Source of the DNA: Diaporthe sp. PMI_573
Taxonomy: Eukaryota; Ascomycota; Sordariomycetes; Diaporthales; Diaporthaceae
DNA: 64,000 bases
Reading direction: 5' to 3'
Assembly (NCBI GenBank): GCA_021399435.1
Contig: JAJTUP010000015.1
Coordinates: forward strand, 1,054,001 to 1,118,000
In this document: positions 44,540 through 56,584 of the stretch, in pieces
Layout of the letters: every line of letters starts with the position of its first letter
Position numbering within the stretch: position 1 is the stretch's first letter
The notes under the pieces: model-generated
What the model was told of the DNA's origin: nothing
The model's database searches: none
The model's input: only the letters and a program-made list of their open reading frames with translations
Translations under genes and position numbers: made by a program

Positions 44540-47522
44540 TCAATATCCATGGCTCGGGAACTCTGGCGGTGCCTCCACCATGCCTGTCGTCCACATTTCC
44601 TGATCCGTATCCAGACCATATGATTGTCCCCATCCCTCATCCACGGGCTGTAGCTTTGAGTTCCTCTCCTGTTCAATGAGAATCTTCTCGAGTCGAGTTC
44701 GCTGGTGTGACTTGTCGTCACGGGTATCTTCGCCTTTGGGCTCTCCCCCACCCCCCGTAAGGCCGTTCCGCTCGCAATAATCCACAAATGCCTTCCAGTT
44801 AGGGTCCTCAACCAGAAGCTCCCGCCTGCCAACGACAATCAGCCCTGACTTGGCTCTCGTGAGCGCCACGTTCATTTTGTCCGGGGTGTCGATAACGCCC
44901 CATCCCATGCGCTGGTCTTCATCGAGAAATTTCGCCCTCGACCTTGTCACGCACAGTATTACTACTGCCCGCTCGAGCCCCTGGAACGCCTCCAGCGGGC
45001 CAATATTCACATCCCACAAGTGGCGGTCTCGCATACGTTTGCGCAGCCGCTGGACTTGCGCCTTGAACGGTGACATGATGCAAACCTCACTCTGCTCGAC
45101 CAGCCCCGATGCCACGAGTGACGCGGCGTACTGACAGGCAATCTCAGCCTCTCCGGCGTTGAACCACCCGCCGGTGCCTTGAATCAATCCCGGGAGCTCA
45201 AGTTCATCTTGAGAGGCGTTGTCGTGGAAGATCACAGGCCAGCGCCGGCCGCGCCACCCGTCCCAGTCTGTCAAGCGGTTGGTGTCGCTCGCTTCTGGTT
45301 CTAGGTCGTCAGCATAGAAGAGACTGGAAGGCACTGCGAGAATGGCTGGATGAGAGCGGTAATTTCGCTTCAGGCTGGCGAAGGCAGGGCAGGGGATTGG
45401 CAGCAAAGACTGCGTTAGGGGCTTGCCCCGAGCTAGAGGGTGCTCAGCGTATACACCCCGCTTGAACAGCCGGGCGAAAAGAGATATCTTGAGAGGCGAA
45501 TCAGGAAGCAAGGTGCGTGGGCCCAGCTGGTGCTCATCACCAGCCATAACAAACAGCGGTGACAACGTCTCAGGTGAACTCAGGTGCGGTGCAACAACGG
45601 CCAAGGGTGTCAAAGCTTCAGGCTCGGTAGCTTGAGCCGCCTCGTCAATGAGAAGGGCAGACCAATGTAGCTTGGTGCTCTCTGAGGCACTGTCTAGCGG
45701 GTGGAAGGACCTAGAGAACACGACAACGATTAGTATAGTCTAGCGTAAAGAAGGGCTGAAACCGTGGAAACGATACGGCAGGATGATGGAACTGTGCAGG
45801 CAACCGGGAAGGGAAAGAAGGTAGGATATCGTACCTGGTCAATCTTCGTAGAGCATCTTCCATCATGTAGAGGTCGGAATTTGTCGCCCTAGCTCGAACA
45901 AGTAGAGAAGAGTCGCGACAAGTTGTGATAACGACACGATATTTCATGAGTTCATGGAAATCTGGCAATGTGAAAGCGTCGTTCACGATGCTGCAGTATG
46001 GCAAAACCGCCCCAGGCACCTCAGCGAATGTGCGACCTGGCCTGTTTAGTCTCAACATCTCGCTGGTTTTGAGGTGCTGCTGCAAGCGATGTACTAATGT
46101 GTCTGCCGCCGGGTCTGAGGGTGCACACATGAGGATATGTCCATGAGTGCTACTATTCTTGAGCAGCTGCAATGCAGTCTCAATGATGGTCTTCGTCTTT
46201 CCTGTTCCAGGTGGTCCAGATATTAGGTATGGTAGTTTGCCATATTTTCCTTCACAAACGGCCTCGACTGCTTTCTTTTGCTCCCAGTTGAGCACTTGAT
46301 CGAAAAACTTTTGGCGAAACTGACCCGCGTGAAGCTTTTCCTGCATCCTAGAGTCTCGGAGAGTCGGGAATAGCATGGATTGAATCCAGTGTACTGGTTG
46401 TTCCACTGTCGGGTCGACGAGCCTGCTCGTGCCGCTGTCCATAAGGCTTCCCCCGAGTTCCTGATACTCTCCGAGTTGAGACAGCCCATGCCGCACAATG
46501 GGAAGCGCGTACTGCATCGGGAGGTACCTCTCAACAGGGTAGGGGAACTGCACGTTGAACCTCTCTGTGCGCTCCGTCGGAAACACACCAGGTAGGCCGC
46601 TTGCTCGAAGGATGAGCAACTCATTTGCGCGTGAGACACTGAGCACACGCGCAGCGAAGAGGACATTTGTCCAACCTGGCGCCGGGCTGCCCCTTTTGAA
46701 CATGTGCCCCTGGTGTGGCGTGCTGCCGGTGTGTCTCGTCGCCTTCGTCCACTCTAACCACTCCCGCATGTGGAGTGGACTGCCGTCCTGGCCATATACA
46801 AGCTGGCGGAGATGGACGATATCATCCTCTTCGATCAGAGGACTGTTATCTCTTATTCCAGGGACCCGCAACGAGCAGATGGTCTCCCCTTGATTCTGGA
46901 ATGACCGGAAATCCCGCGAGGAAGGCTTTATCGCCACTTCGTGGCCGTACAAGGAGTATCCTTCGTTCTGTGCCTGCTGAGATTTGAGTTCCTCACGTAG
47001 ATGGAACTGAAAGAATTCCTCGTACTCCTTCGCGTTGTGAAGACTGCCCCTGCTGTTGGTCTGGAAGTCGAAGGTGAGCAGGGGCAAGCTCGGCAGGGAG
47101 GTCGCAAACGACCCGAATGACCTGTCAACATAGGCCGCAAAATTGATTGCTTTCCTTGGAATTGTAGAATGTACCCCCAGGGGAGGAAGAGTGTTGATGA
47201 CAGTGAGGATCTCCGGGACGAACGTGCGCGCATATATGCTGAGTCCTGCTTCAACGTTGTCTTTCCCTGCACCTGGCTCCAGCACCCGCTTTGGCTGAGC
47301 CTTAGGGAGCTCTATGGACTTGGGTGTAGTTTTCTCATCGTTGAATGCAGAATTTGCAGTGGTTTTCTTCCTGCTGTCGGGATGACGGATGGGAACAGCC
47401 CTTGATGCAGAAGCCATGGCTGCGGAAGCTTCGTGAGTGTGGTTATTCGCACCGTCGGCGGCTGGTGGCAGGGAGGGGCCCGATAAGGGTTTGTTCTTAT
47501 TTTTGGGTTTGGGAGGTTTCAT
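44540..47522 (-). CDS. SF1 RNA helicase, SDE3/MOV10/SAD-3-like
   Basis: Superfamily 1B helicase. Two exons: 45835-47522 and 44540-45710, intron 124 nt (GTACGA...CTCTAG); 952 aa. The first 400 residues carry an N-terminal disordered part and a helicase-associated beta region. Motor motifs: GPPGTGKTKT (about 433, Walker A), CAPSDPAADTL (Ia), LLIDEAAQATEPE (II), MAGDEHQLGP (III), LKRNYRSHPA (IV), EAFQGLERAVVILCVTRS (V) and NVALTRAKSGLIVVG (VI). The order and the DEAA box place it with UPF1/SDE3/MOV10. Among fungi the closest known roles are Neurospora SAD-3 in meiotic silencing and fission-yeast Hrr1 in siRNA amplification. That assignment is inference from family, not from a distinctive residue. 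The gene is divergent from the reductase. Confidence 0.85.
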
Positions 47523-47838
47523 TCTGACAGGTGCTTTCGAATATCCTGAAAAACAAGGGATTATTTCGGCCTTGGGACGTTTCTCAGAGGAGATTGCAGG
47601 AGTGCTGCCTGTAAGTCTTACCTGGCCGGGCCATGGCGCAGCAAGCCGGTTGGGTTTAATGGCCGCGGGCCAGAAATTGCGAGTTATTCGGGCAGGACGG
47701 AGCCTTCTTTCTGCATCTCTAATTGATCGCGCATATCGCCTGTCAAGTGGAACCTGAGCTGGGCAGCGTCTTCGTTGCCTCCTGCTTCGATATCCACAGT
47801 CAACAAGGCGTCCACTATGAGGAGCGTGTTAGTACTGC

Positions 47839-47869
<31 letters not shown>

Positions 47870-48327
47870 GACGGGTGAAAGAAACCCTTACCCAGAAACT
47901 TTGGGTGTAACCTACCCCCCCCCCTTCCAAGACCGCACAGGCGATGGAGCTTGAACGGGAGCTCCGACCCGGGAACTCAGGCCGTACTGACGAGCCGTGC
48001 AGCTTTGATGGCGTCACCACTTGCCCCACAGGAAACATCCAGGAAGCATAGAAGTCTTTCCTAGCAGTGGGCGACCCAGAAGATGAAACAAATACGAAGT
48101 CCAAGAGGAAGGACTACAGAGTGGCAAGTGAGATTCGAACGGGCTGGATGTGTTGTGCTCGATTGATAGACTTGGCAGTCGCGGCGTCTGCCGTAGCTCT
48201 TTTACTGCACTAAGTGAGCGGAAGTTGCTTCATGTGCCGATCGCTGAATAAGAACAAGTTTATTGTACAGCATCGGCGGCAACTTCCCAAGGTCCGACGA
48301 CCAGACTGTTTCACCCCTACTCCGTGC
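47523..48327. other. Divergent promoter, helicase and reductase
   Basis: Shared upstream region of about 800-930 bp. It contains a (GT)n(GA)n microsatellite at about 47838-47870 and a C run at about 47917-47926. No RNA gene: a tRNA-like GTTCGAATC at about 48130 lacks pairing arms. Confidence 0.5.
47838..47870. repeat. (GT)n(GA)n microsatellite
   Basis: GTGTGTGTGTGTG followed directly by GAGAGAGAGAG and a decaying GGGAGAGG. A compound dinucleotide tract in the divergent helicase/reductase promoter region. Confidence 0.85.
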
Positions 48328-48456
48328 ATGTACCGACTCCAGCTCCCCAAGTATTTCCGATCTCGGCAGTTCATAGCACCTTCATCTTGTGCAACCCGTC
48401 CGACGTGCTTGTCGCTGAGCTCAAGATCGACCTCGACTGCCCAACAGCGCTCCAAG

Positions 48457-49470
48457 ATGAACTCTGCTGGAGCTTCATTCAAGCCAGATGCCGCAGGCAC
48501 AGACCCCAAGCAGCTGGGCTATATCCCGCATCTCAAGCTCAATGATGGCGAAGAGATCCCGATGGTGAGCCCCACCGAGGTGCCCTGTCCTGAAGCCGTT
48601 GGTGACAAACGAATGTGACAGATCGCCTACGGGCTCGGCACGGCAAACTTCAAAAAGGGTGGCGCCGACGCCGGCAACTCCATTGACAAGAAGATTGTCG
48701 CGGACACCGTGACAGCTATCAAGTCAGGTTACTTCCATCTTGACGGCGCAGACGGCTACGGCAACGAAGCCGAGCTTGGGCTCGCCATCAAAGAAGCCGG
48801 AGTGCCCAGGGACAAGCTTTACGTGGTCACCAAGCTCAGCAAACCCAGCGCAGACAAGACGATTGAGCAGGACTTCACCACCTCCCTGCAGAAGCTTGGC
48901 CTGGATTATGTTGACCTCTACCTAATTCACTCGCCCTTCTTTGCGGATGGCGACCCGAAGCTGCTCCAGCAGAAATGGGCAGAAATGGAGGTCATCAAGG
49001 CCTCGGGTCGGGCGAAATCGATCGGCTTGTCCAACTTCCTGCAGAAGCACCTCGAGATCGTCCTTGAGACCGCCAAGATCCCACCTGCCATCAACCAGAT
49101 CGAGTTCCATCCTTATCTGCAGCACGGCGACTTACTCGACTTCCACCGGAAGAACAACATAGCTGTCTCGGCGTATGCCGGGCTAACGGCTGTTACAAAG
49201 GCAAAGCCCGGCCCCTTGGACGACATCTACGCGCAACTAGCAAAGAAGTACGGTGTTTCGGAAGGTGATGTCGCACTGAGATGGATCCTGGACCAGGGTG
49301 TGGTTGCAATCACAACCAGCTCCAAGGAGGAGAGGCTGACGAGCTTCCTGTCGAAGCTGCCGAGCTTCAAGCTAACTCCTGCTGAAGTCAAGTTGATTGG
49401 AGACCAGGGCAAGGAGAAGCACTTCAGAGGCTTCTGGAACCACAAGTTCGCTGCTGACGATCGCTCATAG
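48457..49470 (+). CDS. Aldo/keto reductase
   Basis: NADPH-dependent reductase of the AKR superfamily. Exons 48457-48564 and 48622-49470 give 318 aa. The catalytic tetrad is visible: D77 and Y82 in [12 protein letters not shown]107 in VVTKLS, H139 in LYLIHSPFF. Further family marks are [16 protein letters not shown], and [12 protein letters not shown] for the cofactor 2'-phosphate. Substrate unknown. The frame is open without a stop upstream of 48457 to an ATG at 48328. That adds 43 residues rich in Arg, Ser and Thr with no Asp or Glu ([15 protein letters not shown]...), which resembles a mitochondrial presequence. I give the internal ATG as the conservative start. Confidence 0.88.
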
Positions 49471-51185
49471 AGTGTGGCAAGGCACGTGGTCACAGGAAAC
49501 ACCTGGGAACCAGAGTACAGCAGCTGTATTAATTTCAGTTGGTATCACATCAAGCGCCAAGAGTGATCGACCCGGGCTTTTGCTCTTTGTGTGTATAATG
49601 TTGAAATACACAAGAACGTAGTCGGCAAGTTGTGTATGTCGACAGGGCTCGTGCGACCGACTACAACTGCAGTACAATGATTCTTCTCGCGTCGCGACTA
49701 CTCGGCATTCAAGAAACTTACCCCTGAAGTCTCAGCAGCGACTATCATTCAAGTATATAAAGACCAACTGTTCCGCAACAAGAGTTTTTTTTCAAAATCA
49801 GATCTAGGCATGCTTCATCACTCCTTACTCTGCGGCTGGAAACGGTCGAAATCCTGGTACTAGTCCCCACTCACACAATCCGGGAATCGCCTCAGCCACT
49901 TGCTCCCACATGCACCCTACCACTTAAGAGCTGCGGCTCAACACCGACTTTTATCCGGCTCTTCCCGAAGAGGGGGACCCCAGCACGCCTACATATATTA
50001 ATACGTACCGATTCCTTCGCCATGGTCCTCGGGTTTCGCGCTTCGTACCACCCTGCGCAAAGCGCGAGGCACGACTCCTACCAGAGCCCACTCGTCTGCC
50101 CCTGTGCAGCATGCTTCGACAAAGAGGAGCACAGGCAGGCGCGGGAGGCTTGTGAGAATCCAGCGAAAGAGATAAATATCAATCCTGGCGGCGGCTCGGT
50201 TCCAAAACCACCTCCTGTCTGGAAACGCACGCAGAGCACCAGGTGGCAAAAGTTTGGATTTCCGCTGGCCCGGGGGCAGACGGCCGAATCGACGGCCTCG
50301 ACACGGCCGCTGCGGACGGCAGCGCAGGAAGACCCCCAACGCCAGCAGTGATGGGTCCGGCAGGGTGGGCCATGCTGCCTAGATGTCGATGCGAAGAAAA
50401 CTGGGGGCGGAAATTCTGAGAGTGATAATGGGGTATGGCATAGTCGGCCTGTTCGTAAGATGACAGTGGTCGGGCATCATCCACGGGGCGTCGGCTCTCA
50501 GATCTGAAAGAGAAAAAGAAAAAAGAAAAAAATATATGGACGCATGTGTGATTGTGTGCAGTATCACGCGTGTATCTTTCGAGGGACAACGGAACGGATG
50601 CCATGCGTGGTTGGGACGTGATGGAGCCGCCACAGCTCATCTTTTCAAATGTTTGCTGCAGAAATATACCCCTAGTGTCAAAAATGCGTGACATCCAGCA
50701 TAGATTTTAGTTTCTCAATAAAAATGATACCGTTGAAAATACCGAATTTCAAATGGCTCCCTTTGGTATTGACGTGTAAGTGGGGGAACCCGCGGTTGTG
50801 TGGCATCAAATCAACCGGCTAACAGGCGACTTACACGCCTAGCTTCAGCACCGGCACTCGCCCACAGGTGCCAGCATTCTGAAGAGCAAATCCACCTGGA
50901 TGGCTTGAGATTTCCTCACAAACGGGATCGTATCTTCATTTATCTTCTTGAGTGTTTGCTTGCAAGAGATACAAGAGATCGTCATCGGTGGGTGACGTCA
51001 CAGCCGGCTCATCCATTCAACATCACCCACCACCTGAGCTCTCGAGCCCAACCATCCATCGCCCTCAATCAACCGTGCTCTCATCTTCAACAGACCTCCA
51101 GCCTCCCCTGCTGAGCCCCATTACTAGCGGCAAGCTCAGTGTGTGCAGTATTTGGACAAAACAGCCCCTCCCTGGTCTGTAAAAG
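49471..51185. other. Intergenic, 1.7 kb
   Basis: No supported gene. An A-rich stretch lies at about 50511-50535. Frames at 50022-50351 and 50179-50694 have no domain. The right end is the fructosamine-kinase promoter. Confidence 0.45.
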
Positions 51186-52213
51186 ATGGCGCCGACCGTC
51201 GATTCGGCCATCCTCTCTGCCCTCGGCCTCGACCCCAGCACCACCCAACAATCCTCGCATGGCGGCTCGGGCTTCTCATCAACTTTCAGGATCGCCGGTA
51301 CAAAGGACGGGAAGGATGTGAACTACTTTGTCAAGACAGGCACAGGCAGGGATGCAAAGGTCATGTTCGCCGGTGAACACGAGTCCCTCAACGCGATCCA
51401 CAACGCCGTCCCCAACTTCTGCCCCAAGTCGCACGCCACCGGCGAGCTGAAGGACTCACCGGGCAAGTACTTCCTCGCGACCGACTTCCTCGACCTGCGA
51501 GCATCGGGCCCCGAGGGCTCCGGGCTGTCCATCGCGCAGAAGCTGGCGGAGCTGCATACCACCGTGGCGCCCGTGCCGGAGGGTTACGATAAGCCTATGT
51601 TCGGTTTCCCTGTGACGACGTGTTGCGGGTCCACGGAGCAGGATAATTCGTGGAAGGAGTCGTGGGCCGAATTCTACGCGGACAACCGCCTGCGGCACAT
51701 CGGGAGGCAGTGTGTCAAGTCGAACGGGAAAGACGGTGACTTCGAGAAGGCCCTAGAGACTGTTGCTTCAAAGGTCGTCCCACGGCTGATTGGGGATGAC
51801 AGATTAGAAGGGGCCAAGCCGGTGGTGATCCATGGCGACTTGTGGAGTGGGAACCACGGCCGTGGCATCATCGCGGGACACGGAGGAGTCGAAGAAGTAG
51901 TCTACGACTCCTCTGCTGTCTATGGGCACTCCGAGTACGAACTCGGGGTAATGCGTATGTTCGGAGGCTTCGGCGGCTTCTGGAAGGAATATGAGAAGTT
52001 GATCCCCAAGGCGGAGCCAATGGAAGAATGGGAGGATAGAGTCGCCCTCTACGAGTTGTGAGTCTCTGTTCTCTCCAGACTTGCTACTCTGCTGGTGACT
52101 GACAACGCTGTTGATGCAGATACCACCACCTCAATCACTTTGCCATATTTGGAGGCGGATATAGAGGCGGGGCTATGTCCATCATGATGAAGCTCATCTC
52201 GAAATATGCATAG
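51186..52213 (+). CDS. Fructosamine/ketosamine-3-kinase
   Basis: Kinase-fold protein (APH-like) that phosphorylates sugar-derived lysine adducts so that they fall off, repairing glycated proteins. Exons 51186-52057 and 52120-52213; 321 aa, intron GTGAGT...TGCAG. Family features in order: GGSGFSSTFRIAG near the start, NYFVKTG (ATP Lys), FAGEHESLNAI, the catalytic loop PVVIHGDLWSGNHG (about residues 218-231), then DSSAVYGHSEYELGVMRMFGG, the DP..yg.re..la.. segment in which the usual Asp-Pro is Asp-Ser, and a short C-terminal HHLNHFAIFGGGY crossing intron 1. Cytosolic: no signal peptide or membrane segment. Confidence 0.9.
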
Positions 52214-52673
52214 GTGAAAAACCACAACACCACAGTGGCTGGTCTGCACGCTTCACGATCGAGGACATATTCCACAAACTGCTCTACAATGGAGTTTCCT
52301 AAGATCGGTCGCGTCTCGGCCGGTCCTTGTGCGCACCACATACTTGAGCGTCGGCGCCTTCGAGGATAGCCCACACTCGCTCCAGGACTCCCGAGCTTAT
52401 AGCCCCAAGGAGCAGTATCCGGTCGCCGGGCAGCAACGCACATGTTTCTCGACATTGTCCAGGGAACAGCACGCCGCATCCTTACAGGGAACCAAGGACT
52501 GGAAGAACCAATCACCAACCACCTGTCTTACTCGCTGCAATGGGGCCCTCCCCAACCCCGGACTCCCACGATGGCGTCCCATGATGGATCTTCACATGCG
52601 CCTGCGGGCCCTCTGAGCAAAAATGGAAGGATATGAAGCCTGGTATGCGTGGAGGACCAAACTGCAAAAGATA
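52214..52673. other. Kinase 3' flank
   Basis: 3' flank of the kinase gene, up to the tRNA. Short frames only; nothing recognised. Confidence 0.5.
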
Positions 52674-52744
52674 TGCGCCAGCCCGGAGTCGAACCGGGGG
52701 CCCATCGATGGCAACGATGGATTTTACCGCTAAACCACTGGCGC
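52674..52744 (-). tRNA. tRNA-Gly (GCC)
   Basis: 71-nt cloverleaf on the minus strand. The seven-base acceptor stem GCGCCAG pairs with CTGGCGC (discriminator A). The D-arm contains GGTTTAGCGGTAAAA, the anticodon loop reads TTGCCAT with GCC at 52710-52712, and the T-arm has GGTTCGACTCC. No intron. A T-rich run follows on the minus strand as usual for RNA polymerase III termination, though short. Confidence 0.93.
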
Positions 52745-53727
52745 TTTTGACTGTTGGATGTGTTGTGGGAGTCGGGGCAGAATTGTCGATGATGAGGCAG
52801 AGTTTGGTGTGAGAGGAGTTCTCGGAGGTGGGTACGGGCGGTGAGGAGTCGTGGGGGTTGGGAGGGGTGGGAGGGTTGAGGTTGCGGCAGGCTTCAGGGT
52901 TACGGCTTCAAAAGGGGACGCAGAGGAATGAGGTGCAGGAGCTAACGAGGGACCGTGTGTCGCAGACGAGATGAGGCAGATCCAGGAGGCTTGGTGGAAG
53001 GAATTGACGGCATGTCTGGGCATGTGTGGAAGAACACGGAGATCGGACTATCGCAATGAGAAAAACTAGGCCGTCACTGGTGCAATTTGGGAGCACCACC
53101 AGATGGGAGTGGCACGGTGGTGACAGGTTGGACTGGGCTGTTATACAAACCTACCTAGGTACCCTGGGGAGGGTCCAAGTAAACATAAAACACCTTAGGT
53201 ACCTAGGTGTCTAAGTAGGCTGCTCATGGGGGTGCCTGCCGTGTATCCAGGTATGAAACAATACGTAGGACGCAAACAAAAGCTCATGACTACCAGACAC
53301 AGCTCCCCTGAGAAATGCGTAACCCAGTCAGATGGCAATGCCGTCCTGGTGACGGTGGCCGTCAGGCGGGCAAGTGAGTGTGGACGAACAAAACCAACAG
53401 CGGCACAAGGCGCAGGCGTGCAGGCGTGCAGGGCGTCAGGCGACTCGACGGGGATCAAGCTGTCATCCGATAGGGGAAACGGCCCCTGCCCGCCTTAGCG
53501 GCCCAGGACAGGCCAGCTTGACACTCGAGCTGGCGGCTGCTGGGGCGGCATGGCCATTCACTGCACATGCGAACCACCTCGTCCAATTTCAGACTCTGGC
53601 CTCGTTGTCCAACCTCGGAGGCACCCTCTTCTCCCTTCCACCGCCCGCCAACAAGCATGGCCATGACCCGTTCCTAAACCTGTCTTGCCTTCAAACCCCA
53701 AGTCCTCCTCCAGCTACTAAACCCATC
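52745..53727. other. Intergenic upstream of sey1
   Basis: No supported gene. It contains palindromes TACCTAGGTA (53152-53161) and TAGGTACCTA (53196-53205). The C/T-rich right end is the Sey1 leader. Confidence 0.5.
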
Positions 53728-56416
53728 ATGAACGGCCACTTCGCCGCGGTCGGCGACGCGCCGGCTGCTGAACAATATGACCATGGCGTCCAAGTCATCG
53801 ACGAGGACAAGCAGTACAAGTACGTGCCTCCATTGTTCTTCCTCTGCGTCCCATATCCCTCGCCCGCCCGGATCCTGACCCTGCTACAGCTCCAACCTGA
53901 GCCACTACCTCGCCGGCACCCAAGTGGCCAGCGCTGGCTTCAATTATCACCTTATCTCTGTCTTTGGCTCCCAGTCCACCGGAAAGTCAACCTTGTTGAA
54001 CAACCTGTTTGGCACCGACTTCAGTGTCATGTCCGAGACCGAGCGCCGTCAAACCACAAAAGGAATATGGATGTCCAAAAACAAGAAAGAAAGCACGGCC
54101 GATGGCTCCGTCAAGCTCGCGGACAACATCCTGGTCATGGACGTCGAGGGCACCGACGGTCGTGAGCGCGGCGAGGACCAGGACTTCGAGAGGAAGAGCG
54201 CTCTGTTCGCACTGGCAACGAGCGAGGTCCTGATTGTCAACATCTGGGAGCATCAGGTCGGTCTGTACCAGGGTGCAAACATGGGCCTCCTAAAGACCGT
54301 CTTCGAGGTCAACCTGCAGCTTTTCCTCAAAGACAAGCAGTCAACGCCGAGATCTCTGCTCTTCTTCGTCATCCGCGATCACCTGGAACCACCCCGCTAG
54401 CGAACCTGCGCAACACTCTGATCCAGGATCTCACCAAGATCTGGACCTCGCTGTCCAAACCCACGGGGCTCGAGGAGTCTAAGATCGAGGACTACTTTGA
54501 CTTCGCTTTCGCAGCTCTGCCGCACAAGATCTTGCAGCCCGACAAGTTCGTCGCAGAGGTCGACAACCTGGGCAAGAGATTCGTGGCAGGGCATCGCTCA
54601 ACCAAGGACCAGGAGTTCGAAGGCGGTGTGTTCCTAGCAGAGTACCACCGCAGGATTCCTGCCGACGGCTTCCCTGTATATGCCGAGGGCGTCTGGGATC
54701 AGATCGTCAACAACAAGGACCTCGACCTGCCGACCCAGCAGGAGCTGCTTGCTCAGTTCCGTTGCGACGAGATTGCCCGGGAGGTTTTGACCTCGTTCGA
54801 CGCTGCAATCGCGCCTCTCGAAGAGCAGCAGGCAGAGGCAGTCCGCGCGGGCAAGACGACTGTACTTCCAGACCTGGGCGCAACCTGCAAGGCGTCTCGG
54901 GAGAAGACCACCAGGGCGTTCGAGACACAAGCGAGCCGATATCACAAGGGTGTCTACAAGAGGAAGCACGTTGAGCTCGAAGAGAAGATTGATTCGCGTC
55001 TGAAGGCACTGTATCATGGTCAGCTCACTGCGGCGCACAAGGCCGGCGTGGCTGCTTTCACAGATGCCGTCACAAACGCCGTCAAGGCTGGTCAGAAGTC
55101 TGGTGGTCATTACGAATTTGCCGAGATTGTTGAGAAGCAGAAGAGGAAGACCCTGGACATCTACAAGAAAGAGGCGCAGAGCCTGGCCATCGAAGGCGTT
55201 CCGTGGACCAACTTCAAGCCTCAATACTTGATGTTTGGTAAGGAGCTGGACGAGGTCGGCGCAAGACTGAGAAAAGACGAGATGCGTCGCCTGGCTACCC
55301 GCGTCGAACGCTGGGTCAAGTCTCGTCTCGGCGATGCTGTTGGGCTGGAGTTCAACAGGATTGGCTCGGGCCGTGGCGGCTCGGGCGCTCCAGAGGACGG
55401 GGAGAAACCGTCCTCTGAGAAGGATCTGTGGGACCGCATTTGGAAGGTTTTCGTCTCTGTTGTCACCGAGGCACAAGATCGTTTCAGGGACCGAGCCAAG
55501 AATCTGGAGGCCACCGACGAGGAGGTCGAGATCGGGCTCTGGAGGCTGCGACGCAAGAGCTGGGTGGCACTACGCGAGAAGGTCGAGGAGGAGGTGATGG
55601 AAGGAAACATCCTCCTCAAGCTGCGTGAGAACTTCGAGGACAAGTTCCGTTATGACGAGTCAGGTGTCCCCAGGATCTGGCGCCCCAGCGACGATATCGA
55701 GGGGATCTATACTCGGGCCCGCGAGTCGACCCTGGTCCTTATCCCCCTCCTGTCGAGGTTCAGGCTATCGGAGACGTATGGCCCACCCGACCTGCCCGCG
55801 TTCATCGGCAATCAGCCTGCCGGGGTTGAACCCGGAGACGAAGAAGATCTCTCTCCCATCGGCGGCGTGGACGAGGAAGAAGGCAAGAGCCTCGAAGAGG
55901 AAATGACCGTGCTCAGCGAGAGCAAGAGGCAGGATCTTGTGATCCGCTTCAAGAAGACGGCAGATGGCGTCTACGTGGAGGCGAAGCGCAGTGCCCTGGG
56001 TGGTATGACGCAGATACCTCTTTATTTCTACGTCGTCCTTTTGGTGCTTGGGTGGAACGAGATATGGATGGGTAAGTCCTGCTCTCCTGCGTCGCTGCAG
56101 AACCTGGCTCCCCTACTGACATTCCCCAGTTCTGCGCAACCCGGTCCTGTTCATATTACTGTGCCTCACCGCGGGAGGCACGTATCTTGCATACAACCTG
56201 AACCTTTTGGGGCCCATGATGCAGATGAGCAATGCTGCTACCAACCAGGCCGTCGAGATTGGAAAGCAGAAGCTTCGGGATTTTCTGGAAAACAACGAGA
56301 CGGCAAGGTCGGCACTGGCCATGCCGGCCAGGAAGGACACGGACTCGATCAGCATGGATACGCTCGACTCCAAAGGAAAGCGACGGGAGAAGGATGAGGA
56401 CGATGAAGATATTTGA
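53728..56416 (+). CDS. sey1: Sey1, ER membrane-fusion GTPase, one-base frameshift
   Basis: Atlastin/RHD3-type dynamin-like GTPase that fuses ER tubules. Exons: 53728-53819, 53890-56071 and 56130-56416. With one missing base restored the length is 853 codons, standard for the family. GTPase motifs: [10 protein letters not shown] (P-loop), [20 protein letters not shown], and VIRDHL with the RD base-binding pair. A long helical bundle follows, then paired hydrophobic segments ([14 protein letters not shown] and, after intron 2, [19 protein letters not shown]) and an acidic/basic tail ending in DEDI. Just after RDHL, at about 54384-54386 (CTGGAACC), the frame slips by -1 and hits a stop at 54398-54400, while the expected continuation ([14 protein letters not shown]) is in the next frame. 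Upstream and downstream frames are otherwise perfect. Confidence 0.93.
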
Positions 56417-56584
56417 TCGTTGCAGGACTGTTTATATATGTACTTTTGGGTTTTTGCGCATTACTACCCAAGCCGGCGCAGGATATCCTGTAGTTTCATA
56501 ACCCCCATAGAAAGCCTCCAACACCCAAACTCCTAACGCTGCAGACCTTATTAAAAGCCCCTTACTCCGTCTCCGTAGATAGTC

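Noticed and set aside
48111..48160. tRNA-like GTTCGAATC on the minus strand
   Set aside because: No five-base T-stem pairing and no acceptor, D or anticodon arms around it.
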